Of a stretch of 64,000 nucleotides of DNA, positions 11,924-24,345 are shown piece by piece. This DNA is from Zygnema cylindricum (Eukaryota > Streptophyta > Zygnematophyceae > Zygnematales > Zygnemataceae). The position numbers and the translations under genes were made by a program. Below the pieces are notes generated by a model. It saw nothing but the letters and a program-made list of their open reading frames with translations. It searched no databases and was not told the origin of the DNA. The stretch is from contig JBBHKE010002066.1 of NCBI GenBank assembly GCA_037447655.1, positions 1 to 64,000 of the forward strand. The letters are read 5' to 3'. How positions within the stretch are numbered: the first letter of the stretch is position 1; each line of letters begins with the position of its first letter.

Positions 11924-12283
11924 CATAGTTAAAAAGTAGGCGTTTCTATTGTAGGCCTTTTGTAGGCGCCTTTATCGTAAGTTGTGTTATGGGCTTTTCA
12001 TGTGATCTTTTCAGGTCGCTACATTTATCAACGACCGTCCGATCGTCCGAATCAGACGGTTTAAATAAAAAACACCTCAAAACTCACAGAAAAGTAACTT
12101 TTTGTCCGAATGTTTCTAAAGATTTATACATGACGTTTAATTCTCTATCCATGTGCAACTTAACCCTGTTACTATTATTTTTCATTTTGCGACCAATACA
12201 ATATGGGAATTAAGGTCATATTGTATGCCTTACATACAATAGACATATTGTATGGGCCTACTTTCACCAACTTTTTAACTATG
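11924..12283 (+). mobile_element. 8-bp-TSD MITE copy 6
   Basis: A 360-bp copy with ends CATAGTTAAAAAGTAGGCG and CACCAACTTTTTAACTATG. The flanks ATTAAAAT and GCTAAAAT match at six of eight positions. It lies 68 bp from copy 5, in the opposite orientation. Confidence 0.82.
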
Positions 12284-12806
12284 GCTAAAATCAAATTAGG
12301 CCCAGCTTTGGTGACAACAACTGGAAACTCTATATCTGAGCTGTCCGTTCGGCAAGTGTAGAAGAATCATGTAAGGCATATAATACGTATATAGTACTCC
12401 AGAAAAGTTAAAAGAATTCTTAGTTTATTTCGCACAGTTCCACTATGTAAAAACCGAAAGACACGTATCACCGACAAACAAAATCTCGAATCGCCGGCAA
12501 CACCACCAATATCTGGAAACGAGCAATCTGACAGACGGCTAACGAAATTTGTCCTTATCTGGTCTGCAAGACTAAAGTACAACTATCCGTACTATTTATC
12601 AGGTCCTACTGTGCAACAGCCTAAACTAAAACCGCATGGAGTCGTTTCGTCCGAAATGACGTTTTTTATCTTTAGCGCAGGCCGGCGCGCAGCTTGTCGG
12701 CGTACACTATTGGAAAGTTTGACCGCGTGGGGAAAAAAACAAATTACAAATCTATGAAAGATTCGAGAGCACAGTTCGAATACAGTTCCACACGCGGCCA
12801 TGTTCA

Positions 12807-12923
<117 letters not shown>

Positions 12924-12933
12924 NNNNNNNNNN
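12924..12933. other. Assembly gap (10 N)
   Basis: Ten unknown bases, probably a placeholder of fixed length; the microsatellite beside it is the likely cause. Confidence 0.99.
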
Positions 12934-12942
12934 CGTCACGTC

Positions 12943-13249
12943 GTCGTGAAGATACATTTTCAGATGATTCTATGTCCTTTTTTTTGTCACCTTTTGCTGA
13001 GCTGGCACGTTCTTGGACGCTAGTGCTGCTGCACTGCCACGTGGCAGGCTGCCAAAATACCTCCCTTCTGGAACTGCCACGTGGCACCTTGCCAGCTTCC
13101 AGGGTTTTACAATTGTTTTTTTTTATTTCCAGGGAACCTTCCAAAAAGGGGCTCCCATTGGTCTTTCCAAAACTTTTTGGAACAAAATTTTTTGTTTCTG
13201 AGAGGAAAGAAGGAGAGGAGAGCATCGCACGTGTGAGAGATTCCGCCAT
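12943..13249 (-). CDS. Possible first exon of a plastid-targeted protein
   Basis: A minus-strand frame starts at 13,249 in a good initiation context (GCCATGGCG) and reads MAESLTRAMLSSPSFLSETK, then a Ser/Thr/Lys/Arg-rich stretch (VPRGSSRREVFWQPATWQ). It is poor in acidic residues at the start, the composition expected of a chloroplast transit peptide. A possible donor AAAG/GTGACA follows about 85 codons in. Two copies of the 12-bp palindrome TGCCACGTGGCA lie inside the frame. No downstream exon could be identified: the frame runs into a GA microsatellite and an N gap. Transit-peptide assignment is an inference from composition, and the mature protein is unknown. The upstream side (13,300-13,600) is T/G-rich and could be 5' leader or promoter. 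Confidence 0.4.
13035..13086. promoter_or_regulatory. Two perfect TGCCACGTGGCA palindromes
   Basis: Exact 12-bp palindromes at 13,035-13,046 and 13,075-13,086, 40 bp apart. The core CACGTG is a G-box, bound by bZIP and bHLH factors in plants. Whether these are regulatory sites or coding repeats is not decided by the sequence. Confidence 0.45.
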
Positions 13250-13604
13250 GGCTTTTCCTTTGGTTTTGTCTGTTCGGTTGGAGAGTTTTTTGTGTCTTTT
13301 TTTTGAGAGAGAGTAGGGTTTTTGGAGGGTTTTTGGTGTGTTTTTCTTGGCTGGTTTTGGTTTTCTTGAAGGTATTTTATTGGTAATTTTTGGGTAATTT
13401 TTTGGTATTTTTTTGGTAATATTTTGGTGTTTTTTGGTATTCTTTTGGTATTTTTTTCGTATTTTATTAGGGTTTTGTTTGGTGGTCTTGTATGAGAAAA
13501 GGAGGGAGGAAGAAATAACTTTTTTTGGAAGAGATTTTGGATTTAGGGTTTTGAAAATCTTGAAGTGTTTTGGGACCAGAGGAGGGAATTTTTTTTGCTG
13601 CAAC

Positions 13605-15295
13605 CGGATTGGTCCAATTCAAATCGAAAAATTTCGCTTTTGCGATAAAAGATTCCGGCGTTCAGATTCGTTCACATTTGATTTTTTTTCGGGCAGAATA
13701 ACATATTTTTATCTAGCAGCTTCTTTTTGTATCTGCCCGAAATTAAAATATTTCAATTCATCTGATTCGCTGGTAATGGCGGTACGGCGGAAAATATGTC
13801 AATTGTATTTTGTATTCGATACTCGATTTTGACACGTGTCACCGTTTATTTAAAAAAAGAGTATATTATACGGTGTGTACGGAACTTCAAAAAAAAAATC
13901 AAAATATAATATCATTTGTTATTAGTGTGGATAAAAAAATATCAAAATTGCTTACCGGCTGATTTTGACCTCCCTATTGACCTTCCTGTCGGCGGGTCAA
14001 TATCAAGCCGCCAAAGGAAACTACAGTAAAGTACAGTACAGTACTGTACCGTACTGTAAAGTACAGACAGCAGCAAAGCCACGTCAGCCGTTTAACTGAA
14101 CGTCGTTCGCAGGCTGAACATAGAACCAAATTCAAAACTCCAGGCCACGTGCAGGCACGTGGCTAAGCCCTCGTATCCACAGACGTCCGTACATTTACTG
14201 TCACGCAACTCCCGCTGCCGTTTTTAAAACACGCATCTAGAACGCAGCTGTCACGCACTTTTGTCGTATTAGACTCCAGCAGGGCACGATATATTCCGTA
14301 CGGAACTTATTTCGCACGATTGCAGAACACACGCACTTTATTTACGCGTTCAATCTTGTCCGCAAGATTCGGCCATATAAAGTGGAAATAAAAAAGCCGT
14401 CGTTCCTAATTTTCGAATTTTGACCTTAGAAGTCGTTTTGCCGATACGATATTTAATTCCCCGAAATCGCTTTGTAGGTCTGCAATAATTGAGGTATTGA
14501 GAATAATTGAGATTGTTGATTTGTTGTCGACTTTGACTATTAAACCTACGATGTTTTTTTTAACTTTTTATCTACAAGCATAGAGCTCAAAACGAATCAG
14601 GGATAAATTTTACACTCAATAAATAGTGTGGCGTGGTTCGGAATTTCTCAATAAAACCGGAATAAATCATTCTCCCCTGTTCTCCTGGCACTTACGAGGT
14701 TTTTTTAACGTACATATCTCTCTAGTCATGTTGAGTTTTAGTTTCGAAAATCTTGGTTTAAGCACACTGTTTTGTACTTTAGTGGTTTTTGATATTTTAA
14801 ATGTCGTTGTTTTGTTTTGTTTTTTTCCGTTTTGCCTGCTTCCCTCCATATTTAGTTTTTTGGTTTTGGCTCTGCCGACCTTTTTTTTTTTTTTTGGTTC
14901 CCATGTACTCGGATGGTTTACCATCGTGCTTTTGTAACAAAAGCTTGTTATGTACAAATTGACGGTTTACCGTACATAGTACATTAAGTCTCATGAAGTC
15001 ATGAATGTGAGGAACACGCCGATACACTTTATCCTGCAAGTTACCTTTAAGGACATGCTCGTAAGCAATCCACCTTATATTCGGTCCAAGCATGACCGTA
15101 GTTAGTTCAAAACCAGGTCAAGGATGACAAATTTCGTTCAAGTGTTTGGAGTGCGTTAGAAATATTTGGAAAGGTTTACATTACTCCCAATAGCGATGGG
15201 CATTATAGTAAAGAACGCTAGAAAAATATCTTTTGTTTATTCCGGGTTATCCGGAGAGCCGTTGAAGAAATCTTCAAGATCGTCACCGTATTAGC
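13605..15295. other. Intergenic, no gene recognised
   Basis: Contains a GTACAGTACAGTACTGTACC palindrome-rich patch near 14,030-14,065 and T-rich sequence around 14,700-14,900. Open frames here are T-runs read as Phe/Leu and are not supported as genes. Confidence 0.4.
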
Positions 15296-16035
15296 CATAG
15301 TTCAAAAGTAGGTGAAAGTACGCCCATACAATATGCCTATTGTACGCAAAACATACAATATGACCTTAAGACCCATATTGTATTGGCCGCAAAATGAAAT
15401 AAAATAGTAACAGGGTTGAGTTGCACATCGATTGATGGAGAATTAAACGTCATGTCTAAATTTTGAAAAACATTCAAACAAAATATTATTTTTCTGCGAG
15501 TTTTGAGGTGCTTTTTATTTAAACCGTCAGATTTGGACGATCTGACGGTCGCTGATCAAAGTAGCGATCTAAGAAGATCACATGAAAAGCCCATAACACA
15601 ACTTGCGATAGGACAACCTGTCATATTAGCGTCTGCAATTTTGAAGGCCACACTAAATAAAGCCTCAAATTGACCAACCAGGCAGTATGGGACAATAAAA
15701 AAATATATTCCACACTGCCAAAAATATTACTAAAACCTACCCGTTGGTGGCTGCAAAAACACTTTCCGTAAAAACTATGAACTCTCCGTACTCTCCGCGG
15801 TTTTTTTTTTTCTCGGTTTTTTTTCCCGCGCAATGTTATAGTAGCCATGTCAGTTTGCTAAAAAATTTCGTTCGGCGGCGTGCGATGTACCATGATCATA
15901 CGTCAAATTCGTACGTTCGTACAGGGTTGTACACAACGCACACACATACAGTATGTCTACTCTGCGCGAGTTTTGTGCCAAATTTTGTGCGCTATACCAA
16001 AGGCCTACCATAAAAACGCCTACTTTTGAACTATG
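15296..16035 (-). mobile_element. 8-bp-TSD MITE copy 7, longest copy
   Basis: 740 bp in reverse orientation, CATAGTTCAAAAGTAGGTG to GGCGTACTTTTGAACTATG-like end. It has about 170 bp (near 15,610-15,780) not present in the other copies, so it is either closer to the full-length parent or carries an insertion. Flanking octamers do not match. Confidence 0.8.
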
Positions 16036-16268
16036 CCTGTATTAAATCATTTTTTGTATTTTATAGTTAATAAAGTACAATTTTGCACGGTCAGGCACCG
16101 AGCGTACGCCACACTATTTAAAACGACACTTTATTAGAAATGCTGACTCAAAAAATACCTTAAATAATGTAAAGAATAATTTAGAATTATGTACTCTAGT
16201 TAGGGTGATGGAGTCAAAATTTGGGGCGACGAAATTATTTCATATAACGCTAATTACGATTCACGGTG
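16036..16268. mobile_element. Fragment of TA-type MITE (copy 3 subfamily)
   Basis: Colinear with about 4845-5083, including the end GATTCACGGTG followed by TA. The left half is missing and the 8-bp-TSD MITE copy 7 abuts it. Confidence 0.65.
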
Positions 16269-17160
16269 TAGCAAGTAATTTAGTGTGTTCAAAAATTGGA
16301 CACTCGCTGCAGAGCGGAAAATTGTGTGCCACATTGGCAGCATAATTTTAAACTGCGTTATAGTAGGTCCAACAATAGACATACAACACGAGTTGCTGTA
16401 CAATATGCACAAAGCCCATACTGTATGGGCTATTGGGTTGTAAAAAAATAAAAATATTAGATTAAAAAGCATAGTTGTTCAAAACGCATTTTACGCACGA
16501 TTCGAACGCGCGTACAATACATAGAAACTGTAGAGGTCGCTTTGAAATAATTGTTAAAATCGGTAATGAATTTTTGTCCGTACGAATCCGTACATGTTAA
16601 ATAAAATGAATTTAACATGTACCGCAGTTTGTAATCTTTCCGTTAAATAAGCGGTAGATTTTTTTTATTATTTAAATAATGATCACACCTCATGTGTATA
16701 TCGAAACATCTACATCAACAGGTAACTTTAAGCTCTCTAAAGGTAATGTGAGAAACTGTAGGGCCAGGTTCAAATCTTAAGCAACGACTCTTTTTTGCCA
16801 GAATAATATTGTTTGTCTATCTCAATCTATCGCCTCTTTTTTGTCAAAATGGTATTGTTTATCAGTCTCTCGCAGACTATCTGCTTAACCCCCCCTTCCT
16901 CTTCTTCCCATTCAATCAAATTCTCTTCAAAGCTAACATCCCTAGTCTTTTTTAACAGTCTGAGATTAATGAAGACCCAAAAGAGATCATTAGCTCCTTT
17001 AGCCATCAACCTGTTTCTTTTTTTAGAGTGAATATGGTCATATGTTCACCAATTACGCTCAGAGAAGCTGGCAGTTTAGCACTATGCAAGTATTTTGAGT
17101 GATACCTTTTGTAAGATATGGGCGGCAGACCCAAACCTTTCCTAACATTTCCACGTTGGC
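16269..17160. other. No gene recognised
   Basis: Nothing supported between the MITE fragment and the LTR of element I. The open frames here are short and lack splice or domain support. Confidence 0.4.
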
Positions 17161-18195
17161 TGCAATTCTGAATCCTCAATTCGACTACAGAATTCGAAAG
17201 CCTGTAGATATCGTTTAACTTACCCACTTCAAGCCACAACAACTCTTGCCCAAGAGAGCACACTGGCAGTAGGACTGCACCCCTATGCAGCATAGACTGT
17301 CCTAAGTTTGTAGCAATAAAAATCACAAAAAACGGCCAACCAGCCGATAAGTTATGGGGTGGCAAAGATTCCTATTTTATATAAACCCTCAAAAGGAGAG
17401 GTGAATGTATTTCCAAAAAACAATAAGTCCTGATTCTCATTAATTACTCTTATCTACTGACGTACGGACCAATCATATTACTGTACCGTACCAAAAAGTA
17501 CTATTGCCGGTGTACCTTTTTGTACGACCAATGTACGGCAAGGCTATTACGTGGACGCGTGCCTTCTTTTTACTCGTATGTAGCTTCCTCGGAATTCCTA
17601 CGACCAAATGTGATCTCTCCACGTGGCGCCAGGTCATGCCATGTCAGAAAAAGCAAAAGTGACCACTCCGGGATCTCGGCGATGATGTGTGCCATTGGAT
17701 AAGAACCAAAATGAAATCTCAGGCATTATAAATACTTGCGCGATATTTGTTTCAAAACAAAATGCGCGGTATCCGTTTCGAAACCGTACCGTACTCCGTA
17801 CTTTACAAAAACTGTATCTATGTATGTCGTATATAGTTTCAGTTAAACGAATTAGTTCACTCCTAAATAAATAAATATCTATAAAACCCTATACCATTTA
17901 GCATTGGTCCTAAACTAATAGGATAAAGCTGACGGCTACCGGCCAACTTGACGGACGGCAGGTACCAGGATCAAATCTTGGGTCCGTCAAGTATCTTTTT
18001 GGTAATCTACTAAAAATAACTGCCTGTTGAACTAAGGCAACCATGGTTCAACCACTCTCTCTATCCTCCAATGACTACAATAAGTATGGTGGCTAGAGAC
18101 AGGAGGTGGAGGCAGGTTGTCCGCCCTTTTCTTTTCTTTTTTATACTGATATATTTAGACCGAGAAAATACTCTATAAATCTAGTAATTTCAACA
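17161..18195 (-). repeat. 3' LTR of element I
   Basis: 1,035 bp. In element orientation it begins TGTTGAAATTACTAG and ends GAATTGCA. It matches 22,541-23,053 over the shared part. It is preceded in the element by an A-rich tract (GAAAATAAAAAGAG) acting as polypurine tract. It contains a CCACGTGGCG G-box-like motif near 17,620, also present in the partner LTR. Confidence 0.85.
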
Positions 18196-18231
18196 CTCTT
18201 TTTATTTTCTAGTTTAACTTTAACTTCAGTT

Positions 18232-18714
18232 TTAGTCCACATTTTTGTTTGCAATATTGAATTTGGGATAAGGTATTGGTATTGTCATCATATCAGCCAC
18301 CATTTCCTCATCAGATCTATATACAAGATTCATAATCTTATTCTTAACTTTTTCTCTCACAAAACTCAATCTTATATCTATATGCTTAGCCTTGAAATGA
18401 TGTTTTGGACTAGCTGCAATTGCAATGGCAGCTTGATTATCAAAAAATACTTCATGCACTCCCTCCTTCATATACCCCAATTGTTGCAACAAGGACTTGA
18501 CCCACATCAACTCTTTCACAGTAGAAGAAGAGACCATATAATCAGCCTCCATAGTAGACTGATTAACCACCTTTTGTTGCTTACTGCTCGAACAGCAAAC
18601 ACCTTCCCCCACATACAACTTATACCCAGAAGTGCATCTTCTCATAGGTGCATCCCTATAATTGGCATCACTCAAAGTAGTGATATCAGTGTGCTCCCTC
18701 CGAAATACAACCAT
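18232..18714 (-). pseudogene. RNase H domain of element I
   Basis: Reads TSGYKLYVGEGVCCSSSKQQ, then STMEADYM, KELMWVKSLL, FFDNQAAIAIAASPKHH and KHIDIRLSFVREKV: the copia-type RNase H series in order, with the acidic D and E positions visible. It degrades the RNA strand during reverse transcription. The upstream reverse-transcriptase frame is not continuous with it, so it is not translatable as a full polyprotein. Confidence 0.88.
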
Positions 18715-18761
18715 AACTCTCTTGTTCTTATCAGATATCTCATGACTCTCTTGGTTGCCTC

Positions 18762-19790
18762 TCAGTCTCTTTTCTTAGGATCATTAAGACTCTTATTGAG
18801 TACTCCAATTGTTGTTATGTCCGACCTTGTATAATTCATAAAGTATATTAAACTTCCTACGACCTGCCTGTAAGGGATAGACTTCATAAACTCTCTCTCT
18901 TCTGGACTTATTTGATCATCTAGGATTATCATTTCTCCCTTTACACTCCCATCACTTACTTTATTCAAGTCCATGGGAGTGGTATAACCGTTTGCTTTTT
19001 CTTACTGGAATTTCTCAAGCATATTAGTTATTGTTTTTTTTGAGTAAGTCTAATGATCTTCTTCCCTCTATCTCTTTCCTTTTGAATTTCCAAAATATAA
19101 CTTGCCTCCCCTAAATCCTTCATGTCAAAATATGCTTCTAAGATTTTTCTTTAATTTATTGATCTTTTCCAAAAACTTACTTAACACCAGCAGATCATCC
19201 ACATAAATTGCAATAAAAATCAAACCATTCTCATCTTCAAACATATAGATAGAATGGTCAAAGGTGATCCGGATATACCCGAAACCAGAAAGAAACTCAT
19301 CTAGTTTCTTATTCCACTGTCGGGGAGCCTGCTTAAGTCCATATAAGGACTTTATGAGCCAGTTGACCTTGCTCTTTTCCCCATTCTCCACAAATCCCTC
19401 TGGTTGCCCCATGAAGATTTCTTCCTCTAACTCACCATTGAGAAATGCGGTCTTAATATCGATCTGATGAATTTCCATGTCTTCCGCTATTGCTAGACTG
19501 AGGAGAATCCTTACTGATGGGATCCGAACAAATGGAGCAAACGTCTCTTCATAATCAACCCCCTCTTTATGGGTGAACCCCTTTGCTACCAAACGAGCTT
19601 TATATCTTTCAATGGTATTATCTGGGTTCAGTTTTCGTTTAAATACCCATTTACACCCAATAGGTTTTTTATCTGTAGGAGAATCGGCTAGTTCCCAAGT
19701 ATTTCCTTCCATGATGGAAGCCATCTCATCATTTATGGCTCTAATCCATCTGTCTTTTTCTAGGTTGTTCACTGCCTCCAAGTATGACAA
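18762..19790 (-). pseudogene. Reverse transcriptase of element I
   Basis: The main frame, 19,125-19,790, includes GCKWVFKRKLNPDNTIERYK, ARLVAKGF, the catalytic-D region DIKTAFLNGELEEEI, SLYGLKQAPRQWNKKLDEF and the catalytic YVDDLLVLSK. The connection part (PYRQVVGSLIYFMNYTRSDI) is at 18,762-18,974 in another frame. The known role is DNA synthesis from the element RNA. At least one frameshift separates the two pieces. Confidence 0.9.
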
Positions 19791-19841
19791 AGGCTCATCA
19801 GGATGAGATAGCTTAGTTACCTTAAAAACAACCTATTTGTC

Positions 19842-21024
19842 TTATATCCTTTTGCTGCTCGTTCTCCCTACCCCAAACTCCAAAGTTGGAATGGAAAAAA
19901 GTCTCGCGTTTCTCCTTCCTGTCTCATCGGCTCCCTTATTGATGGAAGCCGACTCTAGTTCCTCCTCTTCTACCTCCTCGAAGTCCATAGGAATATGTGT
20001 GGTGTACGGTAGATCTCCTGTATCTGAGATCTCCCTTGAATTTGCAATCACTGTTTCACTCATGTCTTTTTCGGGAAAGACAAGACTCTCCTCGCTTTCA
20101 GACTCAAAATGGATTTTTATCTTCTTGGTATATTTGAAGGGGTCAAATGACTTCCTTTCATCCATGACAACTAGGTGTTTGACCAGAATAATATCTTGCT
20201 TTGTAAAGTCATAGACTCTATATCATTTGACATCCTCATCATATCCTACAAAGTATCCAGGTTTGCCCTTAGCATCTAGTTTCTAGTTTTCTTATCCTTA
20301 TCAAGACTGTAAACTTGGCTACCGAATACTTTATGGTGTGAGATATTTGGTTTTCTTCCAACCCATCTCTCATAAGGTGTTATTCTTTTTACGGCTGAGG
20401 TAAGGACTTTATTCTTAATATAGTTCGCACAGTTCATGGCTTCTGCCCAAAATCTCTTTTCTATTTTCTTGTCAGCCAACATACTACATACACTATCTCT
20501 TAGTGTTTGGTTTAATCTTTCAGCTTCCCCATTTTGTTTTGGGTTATATGGTACAGTTTTCTGGTGCTGAACTCCCTCATCTCTTGGGTATTCCTCAAAC
20601 TGGTTAGAGGTATATTCTCCCGCATTATCAGTGATTATTTTGAAAATGGGGGTTCCATGCAACTTCTCACTCCAGTCTTTATATTTTTTGAAGTAAGTTG
20701 GTGTTTCAGACTTTGTTTTTAGGAAGTAGACTCCATAGTACCTAGAACAGTCATCCGTTATTGTTAAGATAAACCTCTTCCCTCCAACCGAAAGTACTCT
20801 TGCAGGTCTCCAAATATCTGTGTGGACAAGATCTAGTACCTTTCCCCCCTATATGTGGCCGCTTTGGGAAAAGGAAGTCTGTGAGATTTTCCTTCAGCAC
20901 ATCCTCTACAATCATCCACCATTTCATCATCACCAAACTGAATTCCTTCTAATACACTAAGCTTCTTCATTTCGCTCAACCTATCAAAATGCACATGCCC
21001 CAACCGCTTATGCGAAATCATCAA
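19842..21024 (-). pseudogene. Integrase of element I
   Basis: The zinc-binding N-terminal part (HKRLGHVHFD followed by CRGC) is at 20,833-21,024. The core with DNAGEY and NGEAERLN lies at 20,276-20,662, and an acidic C-terminal tail at 19,842-20,165. The catalytic Glu in NGEAERLN is kept. Frame breaks lie between the three blocks. Confidence 0.87.
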
Positions 21025-21087
21025 TTTTGGAACACCAACATAATAAGCATTCTTCTTTTCTTTACTTTGGTTAAGCCTAAACCTGCC

Positions 21088-21564
21088 TTAGCTACCCTTA
21101 TCTGCCGTGAAGTAGACTTCATCCCTATACTTAGCTATGAAGACTCCCTTACTAGTAAAGGTATCAAACTCTTTGTCATCTAACACAGATGTAGAGACAA
21201 GATTTTTGCTTTGTTGAGGAATGTAGAGTACATCTGAGAATGTGAGTATAGAAGTCTTACCCTCCACTAAGACTTTCAGATCTACTGACCCCACTAGATC
21301 TGTGGTAACCACTCCCCCATTCCCATACTCTATCTCTACAGTTGGGATCTTTCTTAGCTTAGTGGAGAGTAACTTATCACGACACATATGCATGGATGCA
21401 CCTGAGTCGATGATCCATCCTTCCTGTGGAGCTTCCCGAATTGCTCTAAGGGCACACTTCTTTCTCCAAGGGATCTCCTTCTCCTCTAGACTCTCGTCAA
21501 GAAGAAGCTCCCCATCCTGCTCAAAGGACTTGTCTCTGGTTTCTCCTGTCACTTTTGTGACCAC
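21088..21564 (-). pseudogene. Protease and gag-pre-integrase segment of element I
   Basis: Contains GWIIDSGASMHMC, the DSGA aspartic-protease active site of copia elements. LVEGKTSILTFSDVLYIPQQ and SKNLVSTSVL follow, the usual sequence after it. The protease matures the gag-pol polyprotein. The block is open over 158 codons but not joined to its neighbours. Confidence 0.87.
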
Positions 21565-22560
21565 AAGTGCCTTTACCTTCCCTCTGGAAGAACCCCCTCC
21601 ACCGTTCTCTTGGAGCCTAAGCTTTGACAGCTTGACATAATCCGCGATAAAGTGTCTCGACTTTTTGCAAAAATAATAAAGGCCCTTTGTGGGCCTTGGT
21701 CCTTTAGGTTTATCCCTCTCTCCTTTGAATGGTTTCTTCGGATCCTTCCCCTATCGGTTTCCTCGGCTGCTAGAGCTTAGATGCTATTCCACCCCCTCTT
21801 AATCTCAATTGTGTTCTCCTACACAAGTATCATCCAGACCACTGTGTTCCTCTTCCATGAACTCTCAGTCATTTCTTATACTCGGTACAATATGTTTTCA
21901 TACTCGTTGGGTAACTTGATGATGAGAGTGTCAACTTTCATCTTCATTGTACCTGTTTACTCGACATTCTCCATCTCCATATACAAATAAGAGAGATCAT
22001 TACAATAGTCTTACATCTTTCCCCCTTTTTAAGTATAATTTCCCAACTTTTGTTCGGCCAACCAGAGCTTGTGAATAGTACCAGCTCTATAGATTTCCAC
22101 CAAACTCACCCACAACTCCTCGGCCATGTAAAATGTGAGGATGGGTGGTTGCCAAAGCCCGAGTGTGGTGTCTTAAAATGAAGTTCTTGGCAGCCATGTA
22201 GATGTCTTTCCACGTTTGGTTAACGTTCTCTGCGGTCTTCACGGTCGCCGCTCTGAGTGCCGTGGTAATAGGAGCAATTGGAGTAAGAGGCGTCTCCTTC
22301 TCCTTCCTCTTTTCAAACACACTGTTGTCCCCATCATCAACCTCCTCTACTACAGCAGAGGTTGCTGCAGCAAACCTTATTCCACCTAACCCTGGTGGAG
22401 TTCCTTGAGGTGGACCTTTCACTCGTCCACTAACAATACCCCAGTATCGTTTTTCGCACAAAGCCCCCATCATCATGGCTTCCCAATAGATGAACCCTCA
22501 TCCATTGAAGCTGGGCACCTTAGAGATTGGGCCCATAACCTGCAATTTCGTGTCCTCCAT
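21565..22560 (-). pseudogene. gag of element I, starting inside the LTR
   Basis: The ATG at 22,560 lies within the 5' LTR. The frame reads MEDTKLQVMGPISKVPSFNG, then a stop (TGA), then GFIYWEAMMMGALCEKRYWG: the gag region that normally follows the LTR. QVMGP is encoded by the primer-binding site. The zinc knuckle near 21,665 is degenerate (YYFCKKSRHFIADY: the first and last Cys are replaced by Tyr). Gag would form the capsid and bind the RNA. Confidence 0.8.
22528..22540 (-). promoter_or_regulatory. Primer-binding site of element I
   Basis: GGTTATGGGCCCA on the minus strand, immediately after the LTR end. It is complementary to the anticodon arm UGGGCCCAUAACC of plant initiator tRNA-Met, not to the tRNA 3' end. 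This is the half-tRNA type known from Drosophila copia and yeast Ty5. Confidence 0.85.
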
Positions 22561-23053
22561 TGGACTACAGAATACATGAATCCTCTAGATAATTTTTAAC
22601 TAACCCACTTCAAGCCACAACAACAGCTGCCCAAGAGGGCAAAATGACAACATGACTGCACCCGTGTGTAACTAAGACTCCCCTGGGTCCGTAGCAAAAA
22701 AAATCACCGAAAACGGCCAACCAACTGATAAATTATGGGGTGGCAAAGATTCATATTTTATACAAACCCTTAAGGGGAGAGGTGACTGTATTTCCAAAAA
22801 ACATTAAGTCCTGATTCTCTATAATACCTCCCATATACTGAAGTACGGACCAATCATATTACTGTACCGTACCAAAAAGTACTATTGCCGGTATACCTTT
22901 TGTACAACCAATGTACGACAAGGCTATTACGTTGACGCGTGCCCTCTTTTTACTCGTATGTAGCTTCCTCGGAATTCCCGCAACCAAATGTGATCTCTCC
23001 ACGTGGCGCCAGGTCATGCCATGTCAGAAAAAGCCAAAGTGACCATTGCGGGA
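22541..23053 (-). repeat. 5' LTR of element I, truncated by element II
   Basis: Aligns with 17,161-17,673. The match stops at 23,053, exactly where the TGTTG end of element II begins. The remaining half of this LTR does not reappear on the far side of element II. Confidence 0.87.
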
Positions 23054-24345
23054 TGTTGTGATTTGAAAACTTTAGTACTCAGTATATAGGTTAGTGAGAG
23101 AGGGATTTGTACTTAGAATAATATTTGGTATACACACTTTAGTACTGAACCCTAATTGTGTTAGAATAATATAAGGACAAAAGAATGTACCGTATTTCTA
23201 CTAGAACATGCATCAGTTGATGAGGATTTTGTTGGTATTTCAGAATGGCGCTGACACTCACATACATGTGTCTAACATCGAACGAGCAGATTCGCAAAAT
23301 CGAACGGATGAAGTTTGGACCAGACATCCAATAAATTGACTGTACGGATTGAGTATCGAACGTTGATTTGAATCGTGTCGACGAACGCGATTCGCGCGGG
23401 ACCTCAAGTGACAAAGCCCGCCGTACACACTCAGGTGTTTCGTACCGCAAAATAATAGTTGGCTAGACTTATGTGAAACATGTTGATTAAGCATCAATTT
23501 GAAATGGGACCACAACTGATGATTTGGACGCGTGTCGTCCATCACGAAGATTTACTTTACATCTTACGATGATCTGTGAATTCGGAATTGACTAGTACGG
23601 ACGCTTACAGTAATTTGGACGGATTTGTCAATTGCTGACCAAGCAAGTGGCACAATGTATGTACGGCCACTATGTGTAAATATCTGAAACAACATTAATT
23701 TGTATGTAGTGATTTAGTTTTTAGAGTTACGTTGTTGAAATAGGATAAAAATTACAATTAGGGTTTTGGATGTACTTCCGGTACAGTAGACATACCGTTG
23801 ACGTACAATGACTTTATTAGGGTACAGTACTTAGTTACACATGTAGTACCTTGATTAGTGCAAGGCTCAGTAGATAGCCATGTGAGTATAAAATGTAGGA
23901 CTTAGTTTATTTTCAGTATCAACTGAGGTTATCAAAGTAATGGCAGACTGTTTTTCTGCGTCTTTGACTTGTCAGTGTGATCACTCTGATTGATATCTTG
24001 ATATGAAACTTTGTGTGGATGTTCTATGATATAGAAACTATATGGTTGTGTAGTTTTATAGTGTTCTGCTGTTCTGTAGAATTATGTGAGAGATTTACTT
24101 GGTTAGTTTGATAAGCTAACAGCTATTTTTGGGAAGCTCTGGAGCTCATATCTTTTAGATTCATTTGTGGATCAGGCTGTAACTTTAGGAGGTTATAGTG
24201 TTGAGTACATACTACATACTGGTGCAGTTTGAGGTGCTTTTGTATATTGTGGAGTAATCTGTGTTGTCTTAAACACAACTGTTTTGGGGTAGTCTGTGGG
24301 TGTTTTCCGTGAGTAATCCATGGCTGAAATAGGCTATGGACAACA
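23054..24345 (+). repeat. 5' LTR of element II
   Basis: 1,292 bp, TGTTGTGATTTG to GGACAACA. Compared with the 3' LTR, the first 600 bp carry many differences, several of them C-to-T at CpG. The last 650 bp are almost identical. Confidence 0.9.

Larger units (their letters stand above)
17161..23053 (-). mobile_element. Ty1/copia element I, degenerate, interrupted
   Basis: Order along the minus strand: partial 5' LTR (22,541-23,053), primer-binding site, gag, protease, integrase, reverse transcriptase, RNase H, 3' LTR. Integrase lying before reverse transcriptase places it in Ty1/copia. The reading frame is broken by stops and frameshifts throughout, so it is probably dead. The left flank is TTGGC; the matching duplication cannot be checked because element II interrupts the other LTR and its distal part is missing. 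Confidence 0.9.

Noticed and set aside
15296-16043. GTATTA on both sides of MITE copy 7 as a target duplication
   Set aside because: The two copies are offset from the element ends by different distances (2 and 3 bases) and are not 8 bp.
19264-21990. Plus-strand frames across element I (Ser/Pro/Leu-rich)
   Set aside because: Antisense of the copia polyprotein domains found on the minus strand.
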